From contig WKLE02002456.1 of the NCBI GenBank assembly GCA_014885115.2, forward strand, positions 1 through 16,023: 16,023 bases of DNA, written 5' to 3'. A model generated the notes under the pieces. That model searched no databases. It was given only the letters and a program-made list of their open reading frames with translations, and was not told the origin of the DNA. This stretch comes from Asterionellopsis glacialis (lineage: Eukaryota > Bacillariophyta > Plagiogrammaphyceae > Rhaphoneidales > Asterionellopsidaceae). Of the stretch, positions 1-7,747 are shown piece after piece (positions within the stretch are counted from its first letter, which is position 1; every line of letters starts with the position of its first letter). A program made the translations under genes and the position numbers.

Positions 1-39
1 TTACTTAGAAAAAGAAGACAACAATACACCCATACAAGC

Positions 40-60
40 CTCCCACTACAATCGTGGGAG
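40..60. repeat. Hairpin, 7-bp stem, 7-nt loop
   Basis: CTCCCAC at 40-46 is the exact reverse complement of GTGGGAG at 54-60, with a 7-nt loop. A second, weaker inverted repeat follows at 85-90 and 104-109 (TTGGAG/CTCCAA). No run of T follows on either strand. The function is unknown; it could be chance or a 3' UTR structure of a gene to the left. Confidence 0.45.
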
Positions 61-178
61 ACTTCCTAGCACTCTACAGTAATTTTGGAGTCCTACGGTA
101 GTCCTCCAACAAAAATATAAATACTGGCGGAGCAACAAAGTGCGCAAGAGACATGGTTTAGTCGAATAAGTCGTTTAA

Positions 179-349
179 AAAAAACAATCTACCACTTACT
201 CGACTGCTCAGTACTATAGAAACTTCGTTGAAAATCTCGTAGAAAACAACCACCGTACAAAGGCAGGCATCATCTTGAAAGGCAAGCAGGTGAGCGACGA
301 TGGTGGCGATGATGAAGTGTTTGCTGCAGCCGTGGTTTTGTCGGAATAG
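179..349 (+). other. Possible 3'-terminal exon of a gene lying to the left (weak)
   Basis: One plus-strand frame is open from 179 to a TAG at 347-349. Its second half reads like a real acidic C-terminus, including KAGIILKGKQVSDDGGDDE and ending AAAVVLSE. A tatag at 215-219 could act as a splice acceptor, so the exon would start near 220. No family is recognised and no upstream exon can be placed in this window. The opposite strand has a 65-codon frame over the same bases that is Phe/Val-rich and less protein-like. Treat this as a candidate only. Confidence 0.2.
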
Positions 350-620
350 GAACAACGCAACAATAACGAACGTCTTGGTTGCTTTATAACATGGAAGAAA
401 GAGAACGGTGATTTGTGAGCGGTTTTATAATCCTCATGGTGGTCGTCGTCTTGTGAAAGGAAAAAGCATGCAGAGAGGCGGAGACAGACGGACGCTTTTT
501 GTGTGGACTCGTTGTTTCCCTTGCCGCCAATTCTTTTATACCCTCACACTGACCTTTGTGTTATTGTTGTTGACTTTGTGCTTTCGCGCTTCTGTTTCGA
601 TCCTCAGTCAAACATTCAAA

Positions 621-1178
621 ATGGTCCGTTACAGTGTTGAGCCCGATGCGGCTGAAAAGACTAGCAAATCTCGTGGTTCCCACCTTCGAGTGCACTTCAA
701 GCACTGCCGTGAAATTGCCCACCACACCAAAGGCATGGATGTCCAAAAGGCACTCAAATTCTGCGACGATGTTCTTGGTTTCAAGGCCGTTGTTCCCTTT
801 GTCAAATTCACTGGAGGTGTCGGACGTAAGGCACAAGCCAAGCAATCTAAGGTTCCCGGTTCCAAGGGTAGGTGGCCAGTAAAGGCTGTTGCGGTCTACA
901 AGGATCTTCTTTCCAACGCTGTTGCCAACGCCGAAACTAAAGGACTTGACCCTGAAAACTTGGTTATCAGCCATGCCCAAGTTAACCGTGCCCCCGCTGG
1001 ACGTCGTCGTACTTACAGAGCTCACGGTCGTATCGGAAAATATGCCAGTCAACCCGCTCACATTGAACTTATGCTTACCGAAAAGCCCGAGGGAGTCGAA
1101 AAGGCAGATGATGAAGAACGCGTCCGTATTACCAAGAAGCAGGCCGCCCGCAATCGTTTCGTCAAGGTCGGCGCATAA
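621..1178 (+). CDS. RPL17: 60S ribosomal protein L17 (uL22)
   Basis: A 185-residue protein of the eukaryotic uL22/L17 family, a structural component of the large ribosomal subunit lining the peptide exit tunnel. It starts MVRYSVEP and carries the family blocks SKSRGSHLRVHFKHCRE, GMDVQKALKF, GGVGRKAQAKQ, KGRWPVKA and RAPAGRRRTYRAHGRI, close to animal L17 along its whole length (the human protein is 184 residues as I recall it). The ATG at 621 is chosen because it matches the conserved family N-terminus. The reading frame stays open upstream with another ATG at 468, which would add 51 mostly hydrophobic residues absent from the family; I take that as leader. The coding part is a single exon. 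AATAAA occurs at 1198-1203, 20 bases after the stop. The neighbouring SDR gene converges on it. Confidence 0.97.
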   Translation: MVRYSVEPDAAEKTSKSRGSHLRVHFKHCREIAHHTKGMDVQKALKFCDDVLGFKAVVPFVKFTGGVGRKAQAKQSKVPGSKGRWPVKAVAVYKDLLSNAVANAETKGLDPENLVISHAQVNRAPAGRRRTYRAHGRIGKYASQPAHIELMLTEKPEGVEKADDEERVRITKKQAARNRFVKVGA

Positions 1179-1569
1179 ATGATCTTGATAATTAATGAAT
1201 AAACAAACAAAACTCACCCAATATATATATACTTGCGTTTCATCGCCGTTTTGTTTTCGTTTGGCAATTGGATTATTTTATATATCTACGTGTACTTTGT
1301 ATTGTGTTGAAAGGAATTTCGTGCAACTGTTTCATTTGTATGCAAGATCATCTGAGTATGAATAACAATCTGAAACAAAAGTGCTCAGTATGCAAAAAAT
1401 GTGGATGCATCTATTTGCTCCAAATACAGCGACTGGAATTCGCTCGAGGATATGACCACCATGTACATCTGCTTCTAACTAGCCATTATTTCTTAACTAT
1501 CCCAACTTGTTCATTCCCCTGATCTTTTTAGAGGTCTAGCAAGTAGTGAAAATGGCCATAGAGGTTGTG
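1179..1569. other. Convergent 3' intergenic region (RPL17 / SDR)
   Basis: This 391-bp region contains the 3' UTRs of two convergent genes. It includes AATAAA at 1198-1203 (plus strand) and an (AT)n stretch around 1221-1230. An 84-codon frame on the plus strand at 1268-1522 has Cys-rich, unfamiliar content and no family resemblance; I do not regard it as a gene. Confidence 0.6.
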
Positions 1570-2490
1570 TTAAACAGTTGTGGCTCTTAGCACGATCCAG
1601 TCAGTCAAGGTTGGGAAAAATGTTCGCAAGGTAAGTAGTGAGATCAGTTCAAATTTTGGATAATAAACTTCACGAGCACGAGACAACTCTGCCCCAACGA
1701 TAACTGCGGCAGCCTCCTTTGCCGGGTATCGAACAACTGATTGTGGTAGCTTTCCTCCTGTACTGTCTCGATTTGATTGAGTGTCAATATTTCCAAGTAC
1801 TACAGTCGATATCGATACTTTGGATTTCTCCTTGATCAACTCGAGACGATAGGAATCGAAAAATCCATGAAGTGCATGCTTCGAAGCACTGTAAGGTGCA
1901 ATGGATGGGAGTCCCATTTTGGCTCCAAGGGAGGACACGACAACGATGGACCCCTGAGACTGTTCTAGGGAACCTAATGCTCGGTGTGCCAAATGAATTA
2001 CGCCTAAAGTATTGATTTGGAACAAGTTGGTAAGGATTTGGTAGAGTTTAGAAGGTTCCTCTTTTAATGGTGAATCATAATACCCCACCACATGATTTAG
2101 AACAAGGACATCTACACCACCACCAAGAGTTTCCAGTGACTTTTTCCAAAAATCATCTATGCCCTCTTCTGTAGATAGATCTGCTTGAGAGTAGAAAATA
2201 CCTCCACCATTTGATGTAGTTTTTGCAATGTCACTTAGTGTCATAGAGGCTTGTTCAAGTGTATTCAGTGTTCGTGCACAAATCATTACCTGTGCTCCTG
2301 CTTCCACGTACTGCTTGGCTACCTCCAAGCCAATACCCTTACTTCCACCTGTGACAATAACTCTCTTGCCCTTGAGCAATGATTTGCTTGTAGGGGAGAG
2401 GATAACTTGATTGCTGTTTATACTGAAGAAAATTGCTCCTATTACTGCTGAAATGGCAACAATAAGTGCATGTTTTGTTGAGAGAGCCAT
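1570..2490 (-). CDS. 11beta-HSD1-like short-chain dehydrogenase/reductase, N-terminally membrane-anchored
   Basis: A 306-residue classical SDR, an NAD(P)(H)-dependent oxidoreductase. An N-terminal hydrophobic segment (about residues 8-24) predicts a single ER-membrane anchor, as in 11beta-hydroxysteroid dehydrogenase 1. The Rossmann nucleotide motif TGGSKGIG is at 47-54; KGIG with CAR at 71-73 resembles the NADP-preferring members. The tetrad is present: N160, S187 (VVVSSLG), Y200 and K204 (YSASK). The usual NNAG motif is replaced by LNHVVG at 131-136, as in vertebrate 11beta-HSD1, and VLGNIDT at 231-237 and EVYYP at 274-278 also match that group. The start is the only in-frame ATG (2490); the frame opens earlier only from a TTG. 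The substrate could be a sterol, a steroid-like compound, a ketosphinganine or another lipid ketone; this cannot be decided from sequence. Confidence 0.85.
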   Translation of the reverse strand: MALSTKHALIVAISAVIGAIFFSINSNQVILSPTSKSLLKGKRVIVTGGSKGIGLEVAKQYVEAGAQVMICARTLNTLEQASMTLSDIAKTTSNGGGIFYSQADLSTEEGIDDFWKKSLETLGGGVDVLVLNHVVGYYDSPLKEEPSKLYQILTNLFQINTLGVIHLAHRALGSLEQSQGSIVVVSSLGAKMGLPSIAPYSASKHALHGFFDSYRLELIKEKSKVSISTVVLGNIDTQSNRDSTGGKLPQSVVRYPAKEAAAVIVGAELSRAREVYYPKFELISLLTLRTFFPTLTDWIVLRATTV

Positions 2491-2850
2491 TGAACCTTGA
2501 GAGTGACGATATGTTTGAAATGTATAGAACCAATGATGACTTTTTACGAACGCGAAGACTACCTCGACCAAAAAATAGCCCGTATCACCACTCCTTTGCT
2601 TCTTTTCTCAACTCGTCAGGTTTTCGATCTGGAAGTTTCAACAAGAAGAATCACCGATTGAGCGCTGCTGTAGTTTGGCAAACGAAGTAGAGATAGTAAA
2701 CGTCCGGATGCAGACTTCTCCCATCTCCTGAGAGAAAGAAAGAAACTCTTCACAGACGACCAAAAATTGTATAGCCTAGTTAGTAAATATCTTGTGACCT
2801 GATAAAAACAACGTTACAGGTTCCGAACCCAGATACCACTAAAAATTATG

Positions 2851-2867
2851 TCGTGTTTCCAACACGA
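2851..2867. repeat. Perfect 7-bp hairpin, 3-nt loop
   Basis: TCGTGTT (2851-2857) and AACACGA (2861-2867) are exact reverse complements around TCC. One more pair is possible beyond a G/T mismatch (T2849-A2869). It lies about 360 bases upstream of the SDR start on the minus strand. No function can be assigned. Confidence 0.5.
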
Positions 2868-3557
2868 TACAGAAACCGGACACCTGAATTTTGGAGAAAA
2901 AATAATAATCATAATATTGCAAGATATTACTAGTATCCTCCACACACTAGTCATCATATAGGATCTACGGGTGGTTGCCAGATCCATACACGGTCCAGGT
3001 GCTATGCAGGGGATATTTATTATTTCTGTATTAATTTTCATCATGTTAAATAATTACTCCTGTACCAGGTACATCCCTCAACTAGTACTTAATATTGGGT
3101 CATTTTCAATTTGGCCCTCTTTTTCTATCATCTTGAGTCTACTGGAGAGATAGCACTTGTTTTTTTTTCAGATGAGTTAGAAGTATTAATAGCTACAATA
3201 CACAATACCAGCACCCTTTCATTGCCAACCATGTAGTTAGGACCTACGTGTTTTTTATGTAGATTCAATCTGAAAATGAACGACTGAAGACATATATCTA
3301 CGATTAGCCTCTGGAAATATTACCGTAGGTGCGATACCAGATTCTACGTGAAAGGTACATGTGCAGATACACGGGATTGGACATGGAATAAAAAAGTTCA
3401 ACGTAGCAATATACATGGATCGCATGCATAAACAATATTAGTAATAGGGCATTGTACAAAAGACTTTCATTGATGTTGTAAGTAGCAGGAGCGAATCAAG
3501 CGAAGAAAAAGAAGAGCAGGACGAGACACCTCGATACTAATACTGGTACCGAAAGGT

Positions 3558-3591
3558 TCCTACCTGTACCTGTACTCGTACCCAGGTAGGA
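3558..3591. repeat. 9-bp inverted repeat, 16-nt spacer
   Basis: TCCTACCTG (3558-3566) is the exact reverse complement of CAGGTAGGA (3583-3591). The spacer itself carries repeated GTAC tetramers. It sits 196 bases upstream of the ATG of the phytotransferrin-like gene, in its presumed promoter or 5' UTR. Immediately after it comes the second copy of GATTCTACGT and a GTCCTA/TAGGAC inverted repeat. A protein-binding site or a relic of a small inverted-repeat element are both possible. Confidence 0.5.
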
Positions 3592-3786
3592 TTCTACGTC
3601 CTATTTAACTGTAGGACTAGAAATGGTAACACACGCATACAGGCGGGAAAAAGAAAAATTCAATGCAACCCGCCCAGTTTCAAAAAGTCATTATCAGATA
3701 ACGACGAGTGAAGTTCACGTTCAGAACGACCGAAACAAGAACACACTCAGCTTTCATTAGACACTATCAAAGACACCCTTGACACG

Positions 3787-6330
3787 ATGAAGTCAAACAG
3801 CATGACCCGGCGTCTTCTTCTCCATGGGATCCTTTCATCTACACTGTTGGTTTGTGGTGTATTTGGAGATGGTACTGACTTGGGGGGAAGCATTGTGACA
3901 ACCACGAACGTGGATCGTTTTGCAGCTTTGCCTCTTGACTTGAAGGATATGCGTGACTACATCGCGGATGGTCAAACGAACGAGGCGATCAATGTGTACA
4001 TGAATGGAAAGAACTCCCAGTCAGCGGCAGATGGTGGGAAACTGAGTTTGAAAAGTCTTTCTACGACACTGGCCAATAGGGACTTTTCAGGTGCTAACAG
4101 CAGAATTGAACCGAGCTTTCTTTACCAATTATACGGACTGACTGGTCGTTCGACTGATCTGAATGAACTCGAAGACAACGCAGCTTACGCGAATGGAAAG
4201 ACCTTATATTATTTGAATGGCGATCCGACCAAGGCTTCCGAATCGATCGTTGCTCTTAACATGTGGATGTACTCTATGCACTTGTTATACGATGGAGCCG
4301 ACAAGTGCTACAGGCGCACAGTTGCCGACGATCCTGATTTTGTTAATTTGGGTGGAGGTGGAATGGACGAATTCATCGCTCTCTGGATTGGCAATGATCA
4401 GAAACCAGCAACGGCAGATGGCCACTCGCTGTACGCCATGGCTCAAGAAGTAGGAAATAAATTCGGTACAGCCAGTCCAGAAGCTAATGTCAATTCACAA
4501 CTTAAACTCTTATACGAAGAAGCAAAGACTATTCTTTCCTTTCCAAATGCATGCTCAAAGACAAATACTGATTCAATGCCTCAACTGTGGGGTGTTGCCC
4601 AACGTATGATTTCTCAAGCAACTATCCCTCTCGTGCAAAACCTTATTGCTGCCCTTTTGACGAAAAATACCGCCCTTGTCGACATCTATGGCACAGCTCT
4701 AATTCCGCTCACCTCCCAGTGTCGTTCTTCTGTCTACAAGCGATTACAAGAAGATTTATTGAGAACCGGAAGCGTCGATTTTTCAAAGACCGAGGATATC
4801 ATCGCCGACCTACAAGAAGTATACAATTGTTTAGGATTCGGGTGTAACGATGTGGGAGAATTTACTTCTGATGGCATTACTGTGAAATGTGTCGAACAAA
4901 AGTTTCTTCCACTTGCTGAATTCGCTCCGTCTATGGACGTCAGGCATGTGCGTAGTGGAGATCCTCTATTGTATGCAATCTTTTGATTTGGAGTTATCAT
5001 AATTGACTAACCTTATTTCACCTTTTCTTTTGTTCTTCAGGAAGCTATGATTGATTTAGATGTAATGCAAGTAAAAATTCTTACCTTGTTGGAATCGTAC
5101 CAATACGCAAAGTATTTGTTCTTGTATGGTCGCAGTTCACCGATACCACGCCAAACAGAAAATGATCCTCACCGCTTGTTATCATTGAACAAAATGGCAA
5201 CAGCATCACGACGTGAAACTGCAGGACACTTTTATTCTGCCTTCGCGGAATATCACAAAGATCTTACGTATTCCGCCAAAGTGGTCTTAGACACTTTAGA
5301 TGGCAAAGGCAAATACGGTACAAAACCGGCTGCCTACAAGCATGAGGTTGTTGGCAAAACGTTGCAGTATCAGATTGTTTTTATGTTTGCCATTGCAGAA
5401 ATGGCATATGCTGTGGAGCAATGTAAAAAAAAAAACTTGGATGGAGAAGATGGTTCCAAACATAGCTGGGATCAGGTTGCAGCATACCTTATCGGTTCCC
5501 TGGAAGGTCCAACTCGCGGAGGTTCTTCTGACTTGGATGACGGCCAGCTGTTCTGGAATTTAGCAAATGTACAAGCGTATAAGTTCCAAAAGGATGTTTT
5601 AAATGAGGGATACGCCAGAATAAATGCGGAACTTGAGAACATGTTGTATGCTGGACTTGGAGAATTAGAGGCGTCAAGTTGCGATTACTTGGAAGATACT
5701 GCTGAAAGAATTCAGCATCTCATGATGATACCATTAGTGCAAAGTACTTTGGCGCACGCAATCGAAATGGAGGGTAAACTGTCCACTTCTGGGGACCCCG
5801 TGGTTGGAGCGGCTGAAACTTGTGCGTTATCGGTACTGCCAGACGTTGCAAGTCACGATGAAGCGGCTGCTAACTTTATTGCTGATGAGATGGTTACGAA
5901 AACTGGTATTGGCAAAGTAATGGTGTCCAGTGGTCCACAGGCGGTGGCCGATGCATTTTTTGACGCGCTTTATGATTTTGGGTATACATGTGATCTAGTA
6001 GGCGCAACCCCTGAGGTAGACGCCTGCAAAAGAGCGGGGGGAATCAACAAAGTATCAAAAACTGGTAACTCAAGTAACCGAAATGCGTTCATCGCTGGTG
6101 TGGTTGTTGCTGTGATCATTCTCGCCGCAAATTTTACCTTTTGTCTGCTACGGCAAAAGAGACAAAGGGAAAGCCTGGCCGAGAAGGCAGGCGAGAATGA
6201 GGGAGCAGAACAAACTCCGCCACTGTTACAAGTAGTCGACAAAAAACAATCGAATGATCCAGAGGCACAAATTCCTTCGGAATCAAGTGGGCCTCCTTCA
6301 ACAACAACGACCACGGGAACCTTGGCATGA
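3787..6330 (+). CDS. Secreted, membrane-anchored two-lobe protein of phytotransferrin (ISIP2A/FEA1)-like type
   Basis: Two exons, 3787-4947 and 5041-6330, encode 816 residues. Residues 1-27 look like a signal peptide. The body consists of two homologous lobes: (D/Y)G(R/K)xS near G74 and G417, conserved Cys at C174 and C515, (M/W)Dxx(I/A)A(L/Y)xIG ending at G202 and G539, IPLVQ at 280-284 and 617-621, and Cys-rich ends CNDVG (353-357) and CDLVG (704-708). Lobe 2 keeps GSLEGP (539-544), which I associate with algal FEA1/phytotransferrin proteins that bind ferric iron with carbonate at the cell surface; lobe 1 has GNDQKP instead. Residues 736-757 form a transmembrane helix followed by RQKRQR and a polar tail of about 55 residues, so it is a type I membrane protein. 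The family call is from memory of motifs, not a search. The intron donor was chosen because it alone keeps the frame. Confidence 0.6.
4948..5040 (+). other. Intron of the phytotransferrin-like gene
   Basis: The 93-nt intron starts GTGCGT and ends ttcttcag, with a branch-like gactaac at 5005-5011. It is phase 0, after H387. The more tempting GTATGC donor at 4971 and the GTAGTG at 4952 both lead to a stop within a few codons of exon 2, so they cannot make the long protein. Read through, the intron adds 12 codons and a TGA at 4984-4986. Confidence 0.75.
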
Positions 6331-6955
6331 TTTTTTGTATAGCTCCAATGTTAAGTTGTGTAATAAATATGATAACATGTCGAGACGAAAATGAGCTTGA
6401 ATTGCAGTCTTTTAACTCTAGAACTTTATTTACTTATATGATTTTGACTTAAATAATTTATATATCATCTTTAAAGAAGACACGGTACGAACACCGAACT
6501 CTTTTTAAAACTTCCTTCGTGTCAGCTGTATGATATTCTTCCGCAAACGCCTGTTCCGTTAGTAAAATATGATTCTGTTTGGTAGTTACAAATATATGTG
6601 ACGGAATTTAAAGAGTAATGAACCTTTCACATCGACAGTATAAGTCAGACTTGAATGAATATTCCTGCTTTTGTTTAGGTAGTAGTCTCAATATACAGTA
6701 CTGCAATAATACTAGCATATAAAAGAAAGGGGCTTTACTAACTACAGTCGTGTTCGATGAACAAAGTGTATTATATTATTTGAGCACTTGAACCTTCGTT
6801 GTTCGCATCTTTGTAAAATAGTTTTTTACCGTCATGACGGAGTACATGAAGTAACTATCGATCGCTTGTAAAAACAGTTTCCAACTTTTAAAGTTCAATC
6901 CGTACCTTTGTGCAGATTGGCAGTGACAGCGCAGTCTTTTTCTTCCATTGTTTGT
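6331..6955. other. AT-rich convergent intergenic region
   Basis: These 625 bases separate the 3' ends of the phytotransferrin-like gene (plus) and the hydroxylase gene (minus). AATAAA at 6362-6367 is a candidate poly(A) signal for the former. A perfect 12-bp palindrome lies at 6829-6840, and AACTTT-T-AAAGTT at 6883-6895. I see no coding frame worth reporting. Confidence 0.55.
6829..6840. repeat. Perfect 12-bp palindrome CCGTCATGACGG
   Basis: The 12 bases are fully self-complementary and contain two overlapping inverted copies of TGACG, the core half-site of many bZIP factors. The location, downstream of both flanking genes, is unexpected for a promoter element. A chance occurrence cannot be excluded. 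Confidence 0.35.
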
Positions 6956-7747
6956 CTATTTATGTTTTGTATCATTTTCATTCCAACATGCACGTAGATT
7001 GTCAAGGTATCCAAAAAACTGTTGGTATCGCTGAAATCGAAAATCGTTCTTATTGTTTGAAACTTTATCACCAAAATGGTGTAATCGATGTTCCCGTACG
7101 CCTATACACCATTTACGCCAAATGTAGGGTTTTGGACTTGCCGTGTGACTTTCGGTCAACATCCACACTACAATTATGTTATGAATGGCTCTTGCTAGAC
7201 GTGACTTGATAGATCCCCATATGGTTCGTCGTTGAACGATAATATTTACCAAAACTTGAAGACTCCCATCGACAAGAGAGTGTCGTAATGTATCTCGTGC
7301 CTCAACAGTCCCATTTGGTTTGGAATGATGACGTGTGTGGATACATTTCAAAAAAGGAATGTCATGCATAGCCCAATGGACAAAGAAAAATATAAAATCG
7401 TACAAGACAATTCCCGTAGTAAGTTCAATAGCCAAATAGCAAAGATCATTCCAGGTCTCTGGAAAGCCGTCGGGAAGTGTCGGTGCAGGAGCTGGTACAA
7501 TAGATTTAAAGAGGTACACTCCAATCCAATAAAATACCAATGATTGATTCATGGGTGTCGGAGTGATACCAAAATACTTTTCATTCTCACACGATAAACC
7601 CCGTTTTCGTTCTTCGTGCCAATACCAATTGATGAAGAATGCAAATGCCATGGATGCTACCATGGGATCGAACCACCATGCACGAAAGATCCCATCGGGA
7701 GCATCCCACGAGGGCATATCTAGGAAACTGGATATTTCGTTCAACAT
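6956..7747 (-). CDS. Fatty acid hydroxylase / sterol desaturase superfamily membrane protein
   Basis: A 263-residue predicted multi-pass membrane oxygenase of the non-haem di-iron superfamily that includes C-4 sterol methyl oxidase, C-5 sterol desaturase and cholesterol 25-hydroxylase. All three histidine boxes are present in order: HWAMH (124-128), HTRHH (137-141) and HRLHH (220-224). Hydrophobic stretches lie near 28-42, 68-82, 104-123 and 188-198, consistent with an ER enzyme with cytosolic iron ligands. The ATG at 7747 is the first in-frame ATG; the 11 codons before it begin at a TTG. The tail after the third box keeps a FFGYLDNL resembling the usual F(D/R)RLFGT region but is otherwise divergent. 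The substrate (sterol, fatty acid, sphingoid base or alkane) cannot be told. An unseen upstream exon cannot be excluded. Confidence 0.8.
   Translation of the reverse strand: MLNEISSFLDMPSWDAPDGIFRAWWFDPMVASMAFAFFINWYWHEERKRGLSCENEKYFGITPTPMNQSLVFYWIGVYLFKSIVPAPAPTLPDGFPETWNDLCYLAIELTTGIVLYDFIFFFVHWAMHDIPFLKCIHTRHHSKPNGTVEARDTLRHSLVDGSLQVLVNIIVQRRTIWGSIKSRLARAIHNIIVVWMLTESHTASPKPYIWRKWCIGVREHRLHHFGDKVSNNKNDFRFQRYQQFFGYLDNLRACWNENDTKHK

Larger units (their letters stand above)
1..620. other. Left-edge non-coding region and RPL17 leader
   Basis: This stretch has no gene I can assert. It holds two small hairpins near the left edge, a short plus-strand reading segment with protein-like composition (listed separately with low confidence), and the region just upstream of the RPL17 start. 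The last 100 bases are T-rich and end in a cctcag at 602-607, a plausible splice acceptor 13 bases before the RPL17 ATG. A GTGAGC at 415-420 could be its donor, so a 5' UTR intron of about 193 nt is possible. That intron is inference only. Confidence 0.5.
2491..3786. other. Gene-free intergenic region rich in short palindromes
   Basis: This 1.3-kb divergent region lies between the SDR and the phytotransferrin-like gene and must hold both promoters. I see no convincing coding frame. It contains a 7-bp hairpin at 2851-2867, a 9-bp inverted repeat at 3550-3591, a 6-bp inverted repeat GTCCTA/TAGGAC at 3598-3617, and the 10-mer GATTCTACGT at 3340-3349 and again at 3590-3599. Variants of CTACG and GTAGG recur across 3240-3620. 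No terminal repeats or target-site duplications that would define a transposon could be found by eye. Confidence 0.6.

Noticed and set aside
408..620. In-frame N-terminal extension of RPL17 with a hydrophobic, signal-like stretch, from GTG 408 or ATG 468
   Set aside because: The uL22 family begins at MVRYS; the extra residues are not conserved in the family and are better explained as 5' UTR, possibly containing an intron.
561..1217. 218-codon minus-strand frame opposite RPL17
   Set aside because: It is the antisense shadow of a highly conserved coding sequence and resembles no family.
2819..2829. GGTTCCGAACC, resembling a tRNA B box
   Set aside because: It has an extra or wrong base at the invariant A58 position on either strand, and no A box or acceptor stem could be matched.
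3169..3171. Long T-run ending in CAG near 3160-3171, resembling a splice acceptor of an upstream exon for the phytotransferrin-like gene
   Set aside because: The signal peptide starts at the ATG at 3787 and no open frame links this acceptor to it; at most it could serve a 5' UTR intron.
3357..3364. ACATGTGC, one base off the ACACGTGC iron-response motif I recall from Phaeodactylum
   Set aside because: It is a single imperfect 8-mer over 400 bases from the start codon; chance occurrence is likely.
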